A DNA stretch of 64,000 bases from Acidobacteriota bacterium. GTDB lineage: Bacteria; Acidobacteriota; UBA6911; RPQK01; JAJDTT01. The stretch lies in the NCBI GenBank assembly GCA_028874215.1, contig JAPPLF010000042.1, forward strand, positions 82,146-146,145. The letters are read 5' to 3'. The translations under genes and the position numbers were made by a program. Numbering within the stretch: position 1 is the stretch's first letter; each line of letters begins with the position of its first letter. A model generated the notes under the pieces. That model saw only the letters and a program-made list of their open reading frames with translations, was not told the DNA's origin and searched no databases. Positions 45,791-53,997 of the stretch are shown one piece after another.

Positions 45791-45958
45791 TTGTGCGGCC
45801 AGGCCAACGGCGCACGCTTTGGAATGCCCAGCGGGAACTTTCCATACGACCGAGCGGATGCTTGGCGAGAAGAGCTTTTTCATCAATCTCTCGTCGCCCT
45901 GGGTGAGAAGTGCGGGTTCAGCTACCGTGCCTGGCACGAACCACGAAAATCCCGATGA
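45791..45958 (+). pseudogene. Possible gene remnant
   Basis: The 359 bases between the iron transporter and the ankyrin gene have no clear gene. One open frame from a TTG encodes 55 residues with coding-like content (NFPYDRADAWREELFHQSL then GEKCGFSYRAWHEP). I do not recognise it. It may be the end of a lost gene or chance. The rest of the gap holds nothing I can interpret except the ribosome site GGAGGTGA for the next gene. Confidence 0.25.
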
Positions 45959-46133
45959 TCTTTCCGGCCACGCCTGGCATCCAAGCTGATGCGGCACTCG
46001 GAATCGCCGGTTTTGGGCCAGCACGCAAGACCGGACGAGCCACGTCGTCAGGTTGTCTCACGGCAGACCGTCCGGCTAAAATATGCGCTCACCTCGACGG
46101 AATGGTGTAGGTGAAATCTGGAGGTGATTTCCA

Positions 46134-47711
46134 ATGATCCGGGCACTGAATCAATCCAATAGAGTTTGTTTGCTTCTGCTTCTCTTACTGGTTGCGGTGA
46201 GCTGCTCCTCCAACGTCCGGCGGGAGATGGAGGATGCGGTGGAGGCCGGCGAGGCTTCCGATGTGGAAGACCTGATCGTGGACGGGGCCGACCCCAATCG
46301 CGTCTATGGCGGCAAGTCGCTGCTGGTCAGGGCGGCCGAGCAGGGACACGCCGGGGTGATCCAGGCCCTGGCGGCGGGTGGCGCCGATCTGTCCTGGGCG
46401 GATCCGGACGGAAAAACGGCCCTGATGCATGCGGTCGAAAAAGGGCACCTTGAAGCTGCGGACGCGCTCTTGGGACTGGGAGGCGAACTGGACGGCGAGG
46501 ACCGCCGGGGAGAGCGGCCTCTGGCTTTGGCGGCCGCCGAGGGACAGACGGCCATGGTGGAATTCCTCCTGGAGAAAGGCGCCGACGCGGGGGCCAAAGA
46601 CGCCGCGGGCCGGACACCCCTCATGCGGGCCGCGGAGGAGGGGCACACGGACGTGATCCAGGTCTTGGAAGGGGCCGGGGCCAAGGTCAAGGACTCGGAC
46701 AACTCGGGTCGGACCCCTCTGCTTTTCGCGTCCACCGGCGGACATACGGCAATCGTCTCCGATTTTCTCTCCAAGGGGGCCGACGTCAACGCCTACACCA
46801 AGATGGGATGGACTCCTCTCATGGTGGCATCGGGGGAGGGTCACCTGGAGACCGCGAAGGTTCTCTTGGAGAAGAAAGCCCGGGTCGATTACAAGGACGC
46901 GGACAAGCGCACCGCCCTGCTCTGGGCGGCGGGTCGAGGTCAGACTGCCATGATCGAGCCTCTCCTGGAGAATGGAGCCCAATTGGACGCCATGGACAAC
47001 AATGGCCGAAACGCCGTCTGGCTCGCCGCCAGTCACGGCAACGACGAGACGTTGGCGCTGTTGCTGGAGAAGGGGCGAAAGAAATGGCCGCGATCTCTTC
47101 GGTATTTCCGGGACGCCGGCGATAGACGAGGCCAGACCCCACTCATGGCGGCGGCGGAAGGGGGTCACATCGGGAGCATGAATCTGCTCATCGACTCGGG
47201 TTCCAGAATCAGGACCCGCGCCCGGCGGTCCGGATGGACAGCCCTTCTCATCGCCGCAAACCAGGGTAAGACCGAAGCGGCCAAGCTCCTGATGTCCAAG
47301 GGGGCCAACGTGAACGCCAAGACCAAGGATGGTCTTCCGTGCTTGATGCTGGCTGTCAACGAAGGGCACGCCGACACGGTGGAGGCTCTGATTCAAGGTG
47401 GAGCCCGGATCAATTTTCGTCTCAACGCCGATTGGACTCCGTTGATGCACGCGGCTTCGGAGGGCAGGGAAAAGATCGTACGTTCGCTTTTGGCGGGAGG
47501 CGCCGAAATCGAGGCTACGAACTACAACGGCTGGACCGCTCTCATGCTGGCGGTTGCCGAGAAGGAACCCGAATGCGTCCAGGCCCTGATCGAGGGCGGC
47601 GCCGAGGTCAACATCAAGGGAAACGATGGCCGGAGTGCGCTGAAGCTGGCGGTTCAGCAGGGTTACGGACGAATTGTGGGGATTCTCACCGAGGCCGGAG
47701 CCACGCAATAG
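46134..47711 (+). CDS. Ankyrin-repeat lipoprotein
   Basis: The 525-residue protein begins with a lipoprotein leader (LLLLLLLVAVSC, lipobox Cys near residue 24) and then carries about fourteen ankyrin repeats of 33 residues, with the typical GxTPLxxAxxxGH and LLxxGAD/N pattern. One repeat is broken by a basic insert (KGRKKWPRSLRYF). It should be anchored in the outer or inner membrane with the repeats in the periplasm or outside, binding a protein partner. Ankyrin proteins are common in host-associated bacteria, but a eukaryotic target is not shown. A perfect GGAGGTGA ribosome site precedes the ATG and a strong terminator follows. Confidence 0.9.
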   Translation: MIRALNQSNRVCLLLLLLLVAVSCSSNVRREMEDAVEAGEASDVEDLIVDGADPNRVYGGKSLLVRAAEQGHAGVIQALAAGGADLSWADPDGKTALMHAVEKGHLEAADALLGLGGELDGEDRRGERPLALAAAEGQTAMVEFLLEKGADAGAKDAAGRTPLMRAAEEGHTDVIQVLEGAGAKVKDSDNSGRTPLLFASTGGHTAIVSDFLSKGADVNAYTKMGWTPLMVASGEGHLETAKVLLEKKARVDYKDADKRTALLWAAGRGQTAMIEPLLENGAQLDAMDNNGRNAVWLAASHGNDETLALLLEKGRKKWPRSLRYFRDAGDRRGQTPLMAAAEGGHIGSMNLLIDSGSRIRTRARRSGWTALLIAANQGKTEAAKLLMSKGANVNAKTKDGLPCLMLAVNEGHADTVEALIQGGARINFRLNADWTPLMHAASEGREKIVRSLLAGGAEIEATNYNGWTALMLAVAEKEPECVQALIEGGAEVNIKGNDGRSALKLAVQQGYGRIVGILTEAGATQ

Positions 47712-47718
47712 TCTTCAG

Positions 47719-47750
47719 GAGGGGACATTTCTGTCCCCTCTTCTTCTTTT
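47719..47750 (+). terminator. Rho-independent terminator of ankyrin gene
   Basis: A nine-base perfect stem, GAGGGGACA paired with TGTCCCCTC around a TTTC loop, is followed by TTCTTCTTTT. It lies eight bases after the ankyrin stop codon. Confidence 0.85.
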
Positions 47751-47791
47751 TCATTCAAATATTCTTCAACTTCCCATTTTCAGGTTGCCCA

Positions 47792-47820
47792 CGAATCGGC
47801 GGTTGGGAAACCGCCGCTCC
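47792..47820. repeat. REP-like palindromic repeat, copy B
   Basis: The core ATCGGCGGTTGGGAAACCGC followed by CGCTCC pairs GGCGGTT with AACCGCC. It ends one base before the stop of the minus-strand phosphotriesterase-family gene. The changes from copy A at the stem base pairs are compensatory (GC/GC to TT/AA), which supports selection on the hairpin. Confidence 0.6.
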
Positions 47821-47821
47821 A

Positions 47822-48880
47822 TCAGCTTGGGTCGCGGAAGGTCAGGACTCGCTTGGGGTTCTCCACGAAGATCTGGTGGAGAGCCTTCTCGTCCACGCCC
47901 AGGTTCTTCAGGCGGGGCACGATGTTCTCCAGGATGTGCCCGTAGCCGTTTCCGCCGTAGGTGACCAGGTCGCACTGGAAGCAGCAATCCTGAGCCGCCG
48001 TGACGGAACCGGCGTAGCCGTCGGCCACCAGGGTGGCGATGATGTGGTTCCGCAGGTCGTCAGGCGGATGCTGGCGGCCCGCACCGGCAAAGTACATTTC
48101 CCGTCCGTAGGTGTCGAATCCCAGCATGCAACCGGTGTCGGCCAGGCGCTTGTACCGGTCCAGGTCTTCGCGATAGCGGTTCTCGATGTGGCTCATGATG
48201 ACCCGGTCCGGTTGGACGCCCTCCTCCTTCAGCAGCTCGATGAGGGAGAGGGGTGAGTCGGGATCGTGACCGGGATGGACGGAGATGGGGGCGCCGGTTT
48301 CGAGATGCGCGCGGGCGCCTGCACGGAACGTCTTTTCCTCGTCGGGGTGCAAGGGCCAGGACGCCCCCAACTCGCCGATGAGGCCGGAGAGGACGTCGGT
48401 GCCGTGACCGCCGCGGGTGATGTCTCCCACGATCTCTTCCTGGATGTCCTCGATGGTCTTGGAGTCCATGTCCGGCGGATGTGAGGGATAGATGTAGTAT
48501 CCGCTGCCGGCGATCACGTGCAATCCGGTTCTCTCGGAGATCCTCCTGAGACCGGCCGGGTTGGGTTCGATGCCGTTGATGGTGCAGTCCACCATGGCTC
48601 GTCCGCCCAGGTCCATGTAGAGCTCGACCTCCGAGGCGATGACGTCGTCGTCGTAGGACCTGAGGTTGGGCAGCGAACTCATGGTGTTGTTCCGGACCCA
48701 GCCCAGAGTGGACAGGCTCAGTTCCTGATCCGTGAGCCGTTTCCCCTTCTCGTCCTGAGGCGGCTGGTAGTAGCAGGTCAGGTCGAAATAAAGGTGCTCG
48801 TGAATCAGGGTCACCCCCAGGTCTTCGGGCTCGATGGGACCGGTCACCGTCTGAATCTTGCCTCGTAGCGCTTCGATCAT
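47822..48880 (-). CDS. Phosphotriesterase-family (PTER-like) metallohydrolase
   Basis: The 352-residue protein is an amidohydrolase-superfamily barrel. The HxH metal site is in TLIHEHLYFD, later ligands are in ISVHPGHD, VIMSHIEN and GFDTYG. Where paraoxonase-type members have a carboxylated Lys, this one has Glu in IGELGASWPL, as in E. coli PHP and vertebrate PTER. PTER in mammals hydrolyses N-acetyltaurine, so an N-acyl amide or ester substrate is a reasonable inference. GGAGAGGAC precedes the ATG. It is the last gene in a minus-strand run with the M24, racemase-like and MFS genes. Confidence 0.87.
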   Translation of the reverse strand: MIEALRGKIQTVTGPIEPEDLGVTLIHEHLYFDLTCYYQPPQDEKGKRLTDQELSLSTLGWVRNNTMSSLPNLRSYDDDVIASEVELYMDLGGRAMVDCTINGIEPNPAGLRRISERTGLHVIAGSGYYIYPSHPPDMDSKTIEDIQEEIVGDITRGGHGTDVLSGLIGELGASWPLHPDEEKTFRAGARAHLETGAPISVHPGHDPDSPLSLIELLKEEGVQPDRVIMSHIENRYREDLDRYKRLADTGCMLGFDTYGREMYFAGAGRQHPPDDLRNHIIATLVADGYAGSVTAAQDCCFQCDLVTYGGNGYGHILENIVPRLKNLGVDEKALHQIFVENPKRVLTFRDPS

Positions 48881-48955
48881 GCTGTCCTCTCCGTTTGTCT
48901 TCGTTTGGGGTTGGATTTGGCGGTCTCCAGCCGCTGGGTCCGGGGCCCGTTGCTT

Positions 48956-50119
48956 CTAACTTCCGAATCTGACTTGCTGCAGCCGCGCCGGAGTCCGGGC
49001 CAGGGCTTCGGTCTCGTCTTCTCCTACCAGGATCGTCTGGCTCAAATTCACACCGTACTCGCCGTACTTGCGGACCGACATGGGCAGGTGGAAGGTCATG
49101 CCGGCTTCCAGTGGTCGAGGATTGTCGGTGCGCATGAGAAAGTCCACCTCTTCGATCCAGCTTGGCGGATAGCCGATTCCCACCGGATAGCCGAAGTTGT
49201 AATGGAAGACGTGGCCGGGAAGGACCGGCTCCAGGATCGCCAGCGCCGTGCGGGCCACGTGAGCGGCTTCGACACCGGGGCGCGCCTCCTCCCGTATACA
49301 GGCGAGCGCCGCGCGGCCGGCCGCCTCCACGCGTTTCATGTCGTCCGACGGCGGTCCCAGAACCGCGGTGCGCATGAGGGGCGCCACGTAGCGCCGCACC
49401 TGGGCCGTCAGTTCCAGGAAGACGGTCTGTCCCCGGCGCAGCGGCAATCCCATGAAGGTGCTGTGGGCGCTGCCGGCCCGGTAACCGGCGGCCACGATGG
49501 GTCCCCAGCAGACGGTGTCGCTCCCGTTGCCGTACATGGCCTCCATGATGGCCGCGGCCACGTCCGAATCCCGTTGGCCTTCCCGCATGGCGGCGTAGGC
49601 CGCCTCCACCCCCAGATCGGTGAGGATGGCGGCGCGGCGCATGCAGGCGATCTCGGCCGGCGACTTGACTAGGCGGGAACGTTCCACCACGCCGAAGGGA
49701 TCCTCGATCCGCAAGTCGGACAATTCCCCTGCCAGGCGCCGGTAGTGGTCCGGCGAAACCGCCCGGTTGCGCCGCTCCAGGCCCAGTGTCCGGACCTTCA
49801 GGCGGCGCACCGCGTCCAGCGTGACTCGAAGCGGGTCTTCGAACGGTCCGTAGAACACCTGCCCCCGATGCCAGCAGGAGTTCGCTGCCCGGGCCTCCTC
49901 GAAATGGGAGGTGACCAGAATCGGGTCCCCGCCGGCAGGGACCAGAAGGCACTGGTAGTCGGAGAGGTTCTCCGTGTCCATTCCGGAGAGGTAGAAGACA
50001 TTGTGGGGACTGAACAGGACCAGCGCGTCCAGGGACCTCGACGCCATGGATTCGTGGACCCGTTCCAGGCGGCGCCGGTACTCGGCGACGTCGAAGGCGG
50101 GCTCTCTGGGGATGGGCAT
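48956..50119 (-). CDS. M24 creatinase/ectoine-hydrolase-like enzyme
   Basis: The start at 50119 (AAGGAG ribosome site) gives 387 residues and avoids running into the racemase-like gene. An N-terminal creatinase_N domain (about 10-140) is followed by the pita-bread M24 fold. The usual Asp/Asp/His/Glu/Glu metal set is not preserved: the strand that normally carries HxxxTR reads YVAPLMRTAVLG, and the GHG motif is GYPVGIGYPP. That pattern is close to ectoine hydrolase DoeA/EutD and creatinase, which work without metal. It likely cleaves a C-N bond of an N-acyl or cyclic amidine/amide. The 75-base gap to the PTER-like gene fits co-transcription. Confidence 0.85.
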   Translation of the reverse strand: MPIPREPAFDVAEYRRRLERVHESMASRSLDALVLFSPHNVFYLSGMDTENLSDYQCLLVPAGGDPILVTSHFEEARAANSCWHRGQVFYGPFEDPLRVTLDAVRRLKVRTLGLERRNRAVSPDHYRRLAGELSDLRIEDPFGVVERSRLVKSPAEIACMRRAAILTDLGVEAAYAAMREGQRDSDVAAAIMEAMYGNGSDTVCWGPIVAAGYRAGSAHSTFMGLPLRRGQTVFLELTAQVRRYVAPLMRTAVLGPPSDDMKRVEAAGRAALACIREEARPGVEAAHVARTALAILEPVLPGHVFHYNFGYPVGIGYPPSWIEEVDFLMRTDNPRPLEAGMTFHLPMSVRKYGEYGVNLSQTILVGEDETEALARTPARLQQVRFGS

Positions 50120-50147
50120 GTCCGTTTTCTCCTTCGGGGTCGGGGAA

Positions 50148-50918
50148 TCAGCCTCCGCTGGAATTCGACGCCGGGCCGGCGGTGCCGTGGTGAAACAACG
50201 AACCCATGGACGCATCCACCTGGAATGGTCCACCGCCGACGAGCCGAAGCGCTTGCCAGAGGGTCACCTGGTTCGCCGTCAGGACGGGCTTGCCACCGAC
50301 CGCTTCCTCCAGACCGGCGACCCAGCCGGCCGAGTGCATGGCCGTGTCGGGAACCACGATGGCTTCGGCGTCCGGGTGATCGTTGCTCTGGACGAAGCGG
50401 GTGACCTGCTCCTGGTTCAACAGGGCCACCTCCACCCCGGTGACGATGCCCAGGCAGTCCAGGTGGACCGTCTCGACTCCGGCATCGGTGAGGAACCGTT
50501 TCAGCAGCAGGGTCACGTCCCGGGGATAGCTGGCGGCCACCGCAACGCGGCGAATGTTCAGGAAATGAAGGGCCGATACGAAGGCCAGCGAGGTGCTGGA
50601 GACCTGGACTCCCAGGTAGCCGGCCACCGGCCGGACCTGATCCCGGGCCCCGTCCAGTCCGTAGACGAAGCTGCCGCTGGTGCAGGCCCACATGGCGGCG
50701 TCCACCTTCTTGGGAGCCAATTCCCGGGCGCCCTCCAGGAGGCGGTTCACGTCCCCCGTAGCCAGGCAAGCGTCCTCGCGGTGGGCGTCCTCGGAAATGG
50801 TGGTGTGCACGACCTCCATCTCCACCCGGGGACGGACCATGGGAGCCATGCGGGGGTAGTCATCTTCGGCCGAATGAAACGGATAGAGGATTCCGATGCG
50901 CGCTGACTGATCAGTCAT
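50148..50918 (-). CDS. Asp/Glu racemase-superfamily enzyme lacking second Cys
   Basis: The 256-residue protein is related to the maleate isomerase/arylmalonate decarboxylase group. The first catalytic Cys is present in WACTSGSF (Cys79), but at the second site the sequence is VVPDTAMHSAG, with Asp191 where two-Cys members have Cys. That leaves a single-base enzyme, which suggests decarboxylation or one-sided proton transfer instead of cis-trans isomerisation. Its start overlaps the MFS stop by eight bases and the M24 gene starts 28 bases after its stop. A paralogue with both Cys residues is at 32694-33425. Confidence 0.82.
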   Translation of the reverse strand: MTDQSARIGILYPFHSAEDDYPRMAPMVRPRVEMEVVHTTISEDAHREDACLATGDVNRLLEGARELAPKKVDAAMWACTSGSFVYGLDGARDQVRPVAGYLGVQVSSTSLAFVSALHFLNIRRVAVAASYPRDVTLLLKRFLTDAGVETVHLDCLGIVTGVEVALLNQEQVTRFVQSNDHPDAEAIVVPDTAMHSAGWVAGLEEAVGGKPVLTANQVTLWQALRLVGGGPFQVDASMGSLFHHGTAGPASNSSGG

Positions 50919-52176
50919 GAGATTTGGCAGCGATTGTCTCCGCCTGCTTCGGCAAGCACAACACCAGCGTCAGCGACAGCGCCGCCATGGCCAAACCGAA
51001 TCCGAAGCTGGCGGGAAAGCCGAAGGCGTCGGCGAGGGCGCCGTGGAGCGCCGGTGCGAAGGAACTGACGGGAAGCACCAGTGAAAGGAAGGCGTTGTTC
51101 CGGGCCGCCGCGGCCGCCGCGGAGACGCTGATGACGTAGTTGGGAAAATAGGCGCCGGCCAGTTCGCCCCCGCCCATGAAGGCGAAGGCCATCAGGAAGG
51201 CGTGGCCCGGCACCACCCAGGCCCAGAGGATCCCTGCCGCCGTGAGCAGGACCGTCGTCACCAGGGGCGCCCGGATCCCCCAACGAATCATGATCACTCC
51301 CAGGGCGAAACCGGTGACGGCCTTGAATCCGAAGCGGAGGGCGTTCATGTAGCCGGCGTAATCCTTGGGATCGGCCCCCAGGGCCTCCCGGCTGTAAAGG
51401 GAGAGGTTGGTCGTGGAGTTCCAGGCCAGGAACAGGAACAGATACGCGATCCAGATCAGGAAGAGGGTCCGGCCCTGGAGATAGGACCGGAACGTGGTCT
51501 TCATGGTCTCGGCGAAAGGGGGTTTCTTCTCTGCGATATCCACCAGGCGGAAGCGCGTGGCCAGGAAGGCGACCCCTCCCGTGCAACCCGCGGCCATCAG
51601 GTAGAGGAGCCCGAAGTCTTTGGGATGGGACAGAGCCGGAATTCCGCCGCCGAGGATGAACTGGGCCAGCAGGTTGCCCACCACCGCCAGGATGGGTGTG
51701 AAGGCGAAGGTCCATTTCAGGCAGCGGGCCCGGCCCTTCAGGCTCGTTCCCCGCTTCAGGCACTGGTACATGTAGACGATGGAGGAGGAGTCCGCCAGTC
51801 CCAGGACCAGCCCCTGACCGATGACCACCCCCAGGCGGATCGAATCCGCCACCGGCAGGAAGAGCGAGAGCGCCACCAGGATCAGGGAAGAGGAGGTGAT
51901 CAGATTGGCCGCCACCACCACCGTCCGCTCGAAGCGGTAGGCCAGGGTCCAGGAGAGGATGACGGGAAAGAAGAATCCCAGGAAATAGGCCGAGTTGGGC
52001 AGGTTGGCCACTGCCGCGCTGGCGCCCAGCTTGTCGCACAGAGCCGCCTGCACGATCCCGACGTAGACCACCGGCGAAGCGAAGTAGATCAGGAGATGCG
52101 AGATGGCGAAGACCCAGGAGTTGTGCCGGTCCATCTCCCGAGTGACCGCCTCGGGTTTCAGGGTCTCTGCGTTCAC
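50911..52176 (-). CDS. MFS transporter
   Basis: This 421-residue major facilitator protein starts at GTG (AGGAATCA upstream). It shows about twelve membrane helices, with a cytoplasmic loop near residue 215 rich in charged residues (DIAEKKPPF). No specific substrate signature is recognisable. It leads the minus-strand run of MFS, racemase-like, M24 and PTER-like genes and probably imports their substrate. The last eight bases overlap the racemase-like gene, showing tight coupling. Confidence 0.88.
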   Translation of the reverse strand: MNAETLKPEAVTREMDRHNSWVFAISHLLIYFASPVVYVGIVQAALCDKLGASAAVANLPNSAYFLGFFFPVILSWTLAYRFERTVVVAANLITSSSLILVALSLFLPVADSIRLGVVIGQGLVLGLADSSSIVYMYQCLKRGTSLKGRARCLKWTFAFTPILAVVGNLLAQFILGGGIPALSHPKDFGLLYLMAAGCTGGVAFLATRFRLVDIAEKKPPFAETMKTTFRSYLQGRTLFLIWIAYLFLFLAWNSTTNLSLYSREALGADPKDYAGYMNALRFGFKAVTGFALGVIMIRWGIRAPLVTTVLLTAAGILWAWVVPGHAFLMAFAFMGGGELAGAYFPNYVISVSAAAAAARNNAFLSLVLPVSSFAPALHGALADAFGFPASFGFGLAMAALSLTLVLCLPKQAETIAAKSHD

Positions 52177-52317
52177 TGATTCCTCGTTTCCGCTCCTCGT
52201 GGGTCGAAGGGCCTATGCTAGACCATCGCCCCGTCGCGAAACACCTCTGCTTTTTTCGTTTCTGAGGGGGGTAGGCATTTCAGCGGTCCGTTCACTCGTT
52301 GCCTGAGGGTTAGTTTG

Positions 52318-52346
52318 GAGATCGGCGACAGGAATGCCGCCGCTCC
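52318..52346. repeat. REP-like palindromic repeat, copy C
   Basis: The core ATCGGCGACAGGAATGCCGC followed by CGCTCC aligns without gaps to copies A and B. It lies between the divergent MFS and propeller genes, 71 bases before the propeller start, so here it cannot act as a 3' end element unless transcription enters from elsewhere. Confidence 0.55.
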
Positions 52347-52416
52347 ATACCTTGACTTTTGCCGGGTCGGACCCAAGAATTCGGGCGGAAACCGAGAACC
52401 TCAGGGAGGGTGTTTT

Positions 52417-53925
52417 ATGCGGAAACCCAATCGTTTTCTGCTCTTGGGGCTGACCTTGCTCCTGCTGCCGTCCTGTCAGCCGGGCGCACCCGCGGAGCCG
52501 AGCCCGGTCCGGGAGATCGATTCCAGGGTGCAGCTCTTTGTGGACGACCACCTGATCGCCGACAGCGACCGGGTCTGGCGTTCGCTGACCGGGGCTTACA
52601 ACACCCGTCCCCGGAAAGTTGCCGAAAACCCCATCATCAAGCCGGACCGCCCCTGGGAAGGCTATCTGGTGCTGCAGCCGGGCAGCGCCATCTACGACGA
52701 GGAGGAGCAGATCTTCAAGCTTTGGTACAACACCTTCGGCAATTCGCGGAAAACCGACGTCCGCGAGTTCCTCTGCTACGCCACCTCCAAGGACGGGATC
52801 CACTGGGAGAAGCCCGAACTGGGCATTGTGGAGTTCCGCGGTTCCAAGGCCAACAACATCGTCCTCGACTGGGTCAGCTGGAATCACGTGGTCCTCAAGG
52901 AGCCGGACGATCCGGACCCCAACCGCCGTTACAAGATGGCCTACTGGCAACATCACGACCGGCCCAAGCACGGCATCTGGGTCGCCTTCTCGCCCGACGG
53001 TCTGAACTGGACCGACTACGAGAACAATCCGGTGGTGCCCATCTGGGGCAGCGGCGACACCTTCGGCCTGATGCGGGACCCCGGCACGAAACAGTACTGG
53101 CTCTACCACAAGACCAGCCCCGGCGGACCGCGCAAGGTGTCGCGGCTGGTGAGCGACGACTTCATCCATTGGCGCGACAGCCGCTTCGTCCTGGAGCCGG
53201 ACGAGTTCGACCCGCCCCACACCGAGTTCTACGGGGTCTCGGCCTTTCCCTACGGCTCTAGCTACCTGGGATTGATCTGGGTCTTCCATACCGACATCCA
53301 GACCATGGACGCCCAGTTGGCATCCAGCCGGGACGGTGTGAACTGGGAGCGGTCCGTTTACCGCCGGCCCTTCATGGTCCTGGGCTACCAGGTGAACGGC
53401 TACGGCGGAAGCAGTTTCGACAGCGGGATGCTGTTCCCCATCTCGACGCCGGTGGTCCATGACGGTGAGGTCTGGATCTACTACTCGGGGTTCGACAACC
53501 TTCACAACGCCCCCGCGGCCGAACACAAGGGACAGATCGGCCTGATGAAGATCCGCCAGGACGGCTGGGCCGCCCTGGACGCCACCGCCGAGGGTTACGT
53601 CACCACTCACCCGCTCCGCTTCGAGGGCAGCACCCTGAAGGTCAACGTGGAGCTGCTGGCCGGCGGCAAGGGAGGGGCGGACGCTCCCTGGAAGGACATC
53701 TTCAACGACGACCCGGACAACAACGGCTATTTGCGGGTCGAGCTCCAGGACCGGAGCGGCCGGACCATTCCGGGCTACGGCGCCTCGGATTCCACGTTGA
53801 GCGAGGAAGAGGGCGTCTACCGGACGGTGAGCTGGGAAGGAGGCGACCTGAGTGGCGTGACGGGCCCGGCCCGGCTCAAATTCGTCTACAGCCGCGCCCG
53901 GCTCTACTCGTTCCAGATCAAATAG
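52417..53925 (+). CDS. Secreted beta-propeller lipoprotein
   Basis: The start at 52417 has GGGAGGG upstream and leads into a lipobox (LLPSC, Cys20), giving 502 residues. The mature part begins with the LFVDDHLI signature also seen in the protein at 62286, then a five-blade propeller with ATSKDGIHWEKPELG, FSPDGLNW and SSRDGVNWERS strands. The C-terminal sandwich has GYLRVELQDRSGRTIPGYG and ends YSFQIK, matching tails of three other proteins in the window. Such proteins resemble GH43/GH32-like glycan enzymes, but catalytic residues are not evident. A MOSC gene follows 72 bases later. Confidence 0.75.
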   Translation: MRKPNRFLLLGLTLLLLPSCQPGAPAEPSPVREIDSRVQLFVDDHLIADSDRVWRSLTGAYNTRPRKVAENPIIKPDRPWEGYLVLQPGSAIYDEEEQIFKLWYNTFGNSRKTDVREFLCYATSKDGIHWEKPELGIVEFRGSKANNIVLDWVSWNHVVLKEPDDPDPNRRYKMAYWQHHDRPKHGIWVAFSPDGLNWTDYENNPVVPIWGSGDTFGLMRDPGTKQYWLYHKTSPGGPRKVSRLVSDDFIHWRDSRFVLEPDEFDPPHTEFYGVSAFPYGSSYLGLIWVFHTDIQTMDAQLASSRDGVNWERSVYRRPFMVLGYQVNGYGGSSFDSGMLFPISTPVVHDGEVWIYYSGFDNLHNAPAAEHKGQIGLMKIRQDGWAALDATAEGYVTTHPLRFEGSTLKVNVELLAGGKGGADAPWKDIFNDDPDNNGYLRVELQDRSGRTIPGYGASDSTLSEEEGVYRTVSWEGGDLSGVTGPARLKFVYSRARLYSFQIK

Positions 53926-53997
53926 CGGCGCCATTGCACCGGACTCAGCCCTTTCCCGGCGGACGCCACCCGGCCGGCGGCGGAGCGGAGGATATCG

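Noticed and set aside
46185-47708. 507-codon minus-strand open frame opposite the ankyrin gene
   Set aside because: Repeated sense codons create repeated antisense codons; the sense strand has the lipobox, ribosome site and terminator.
52201-52300. Terminator between MFS and propeller genes
   Set aside because: CCTC and GAGG flank a T-rich loop at about 52248-52267, but the stem is only four bases and the loop is long.
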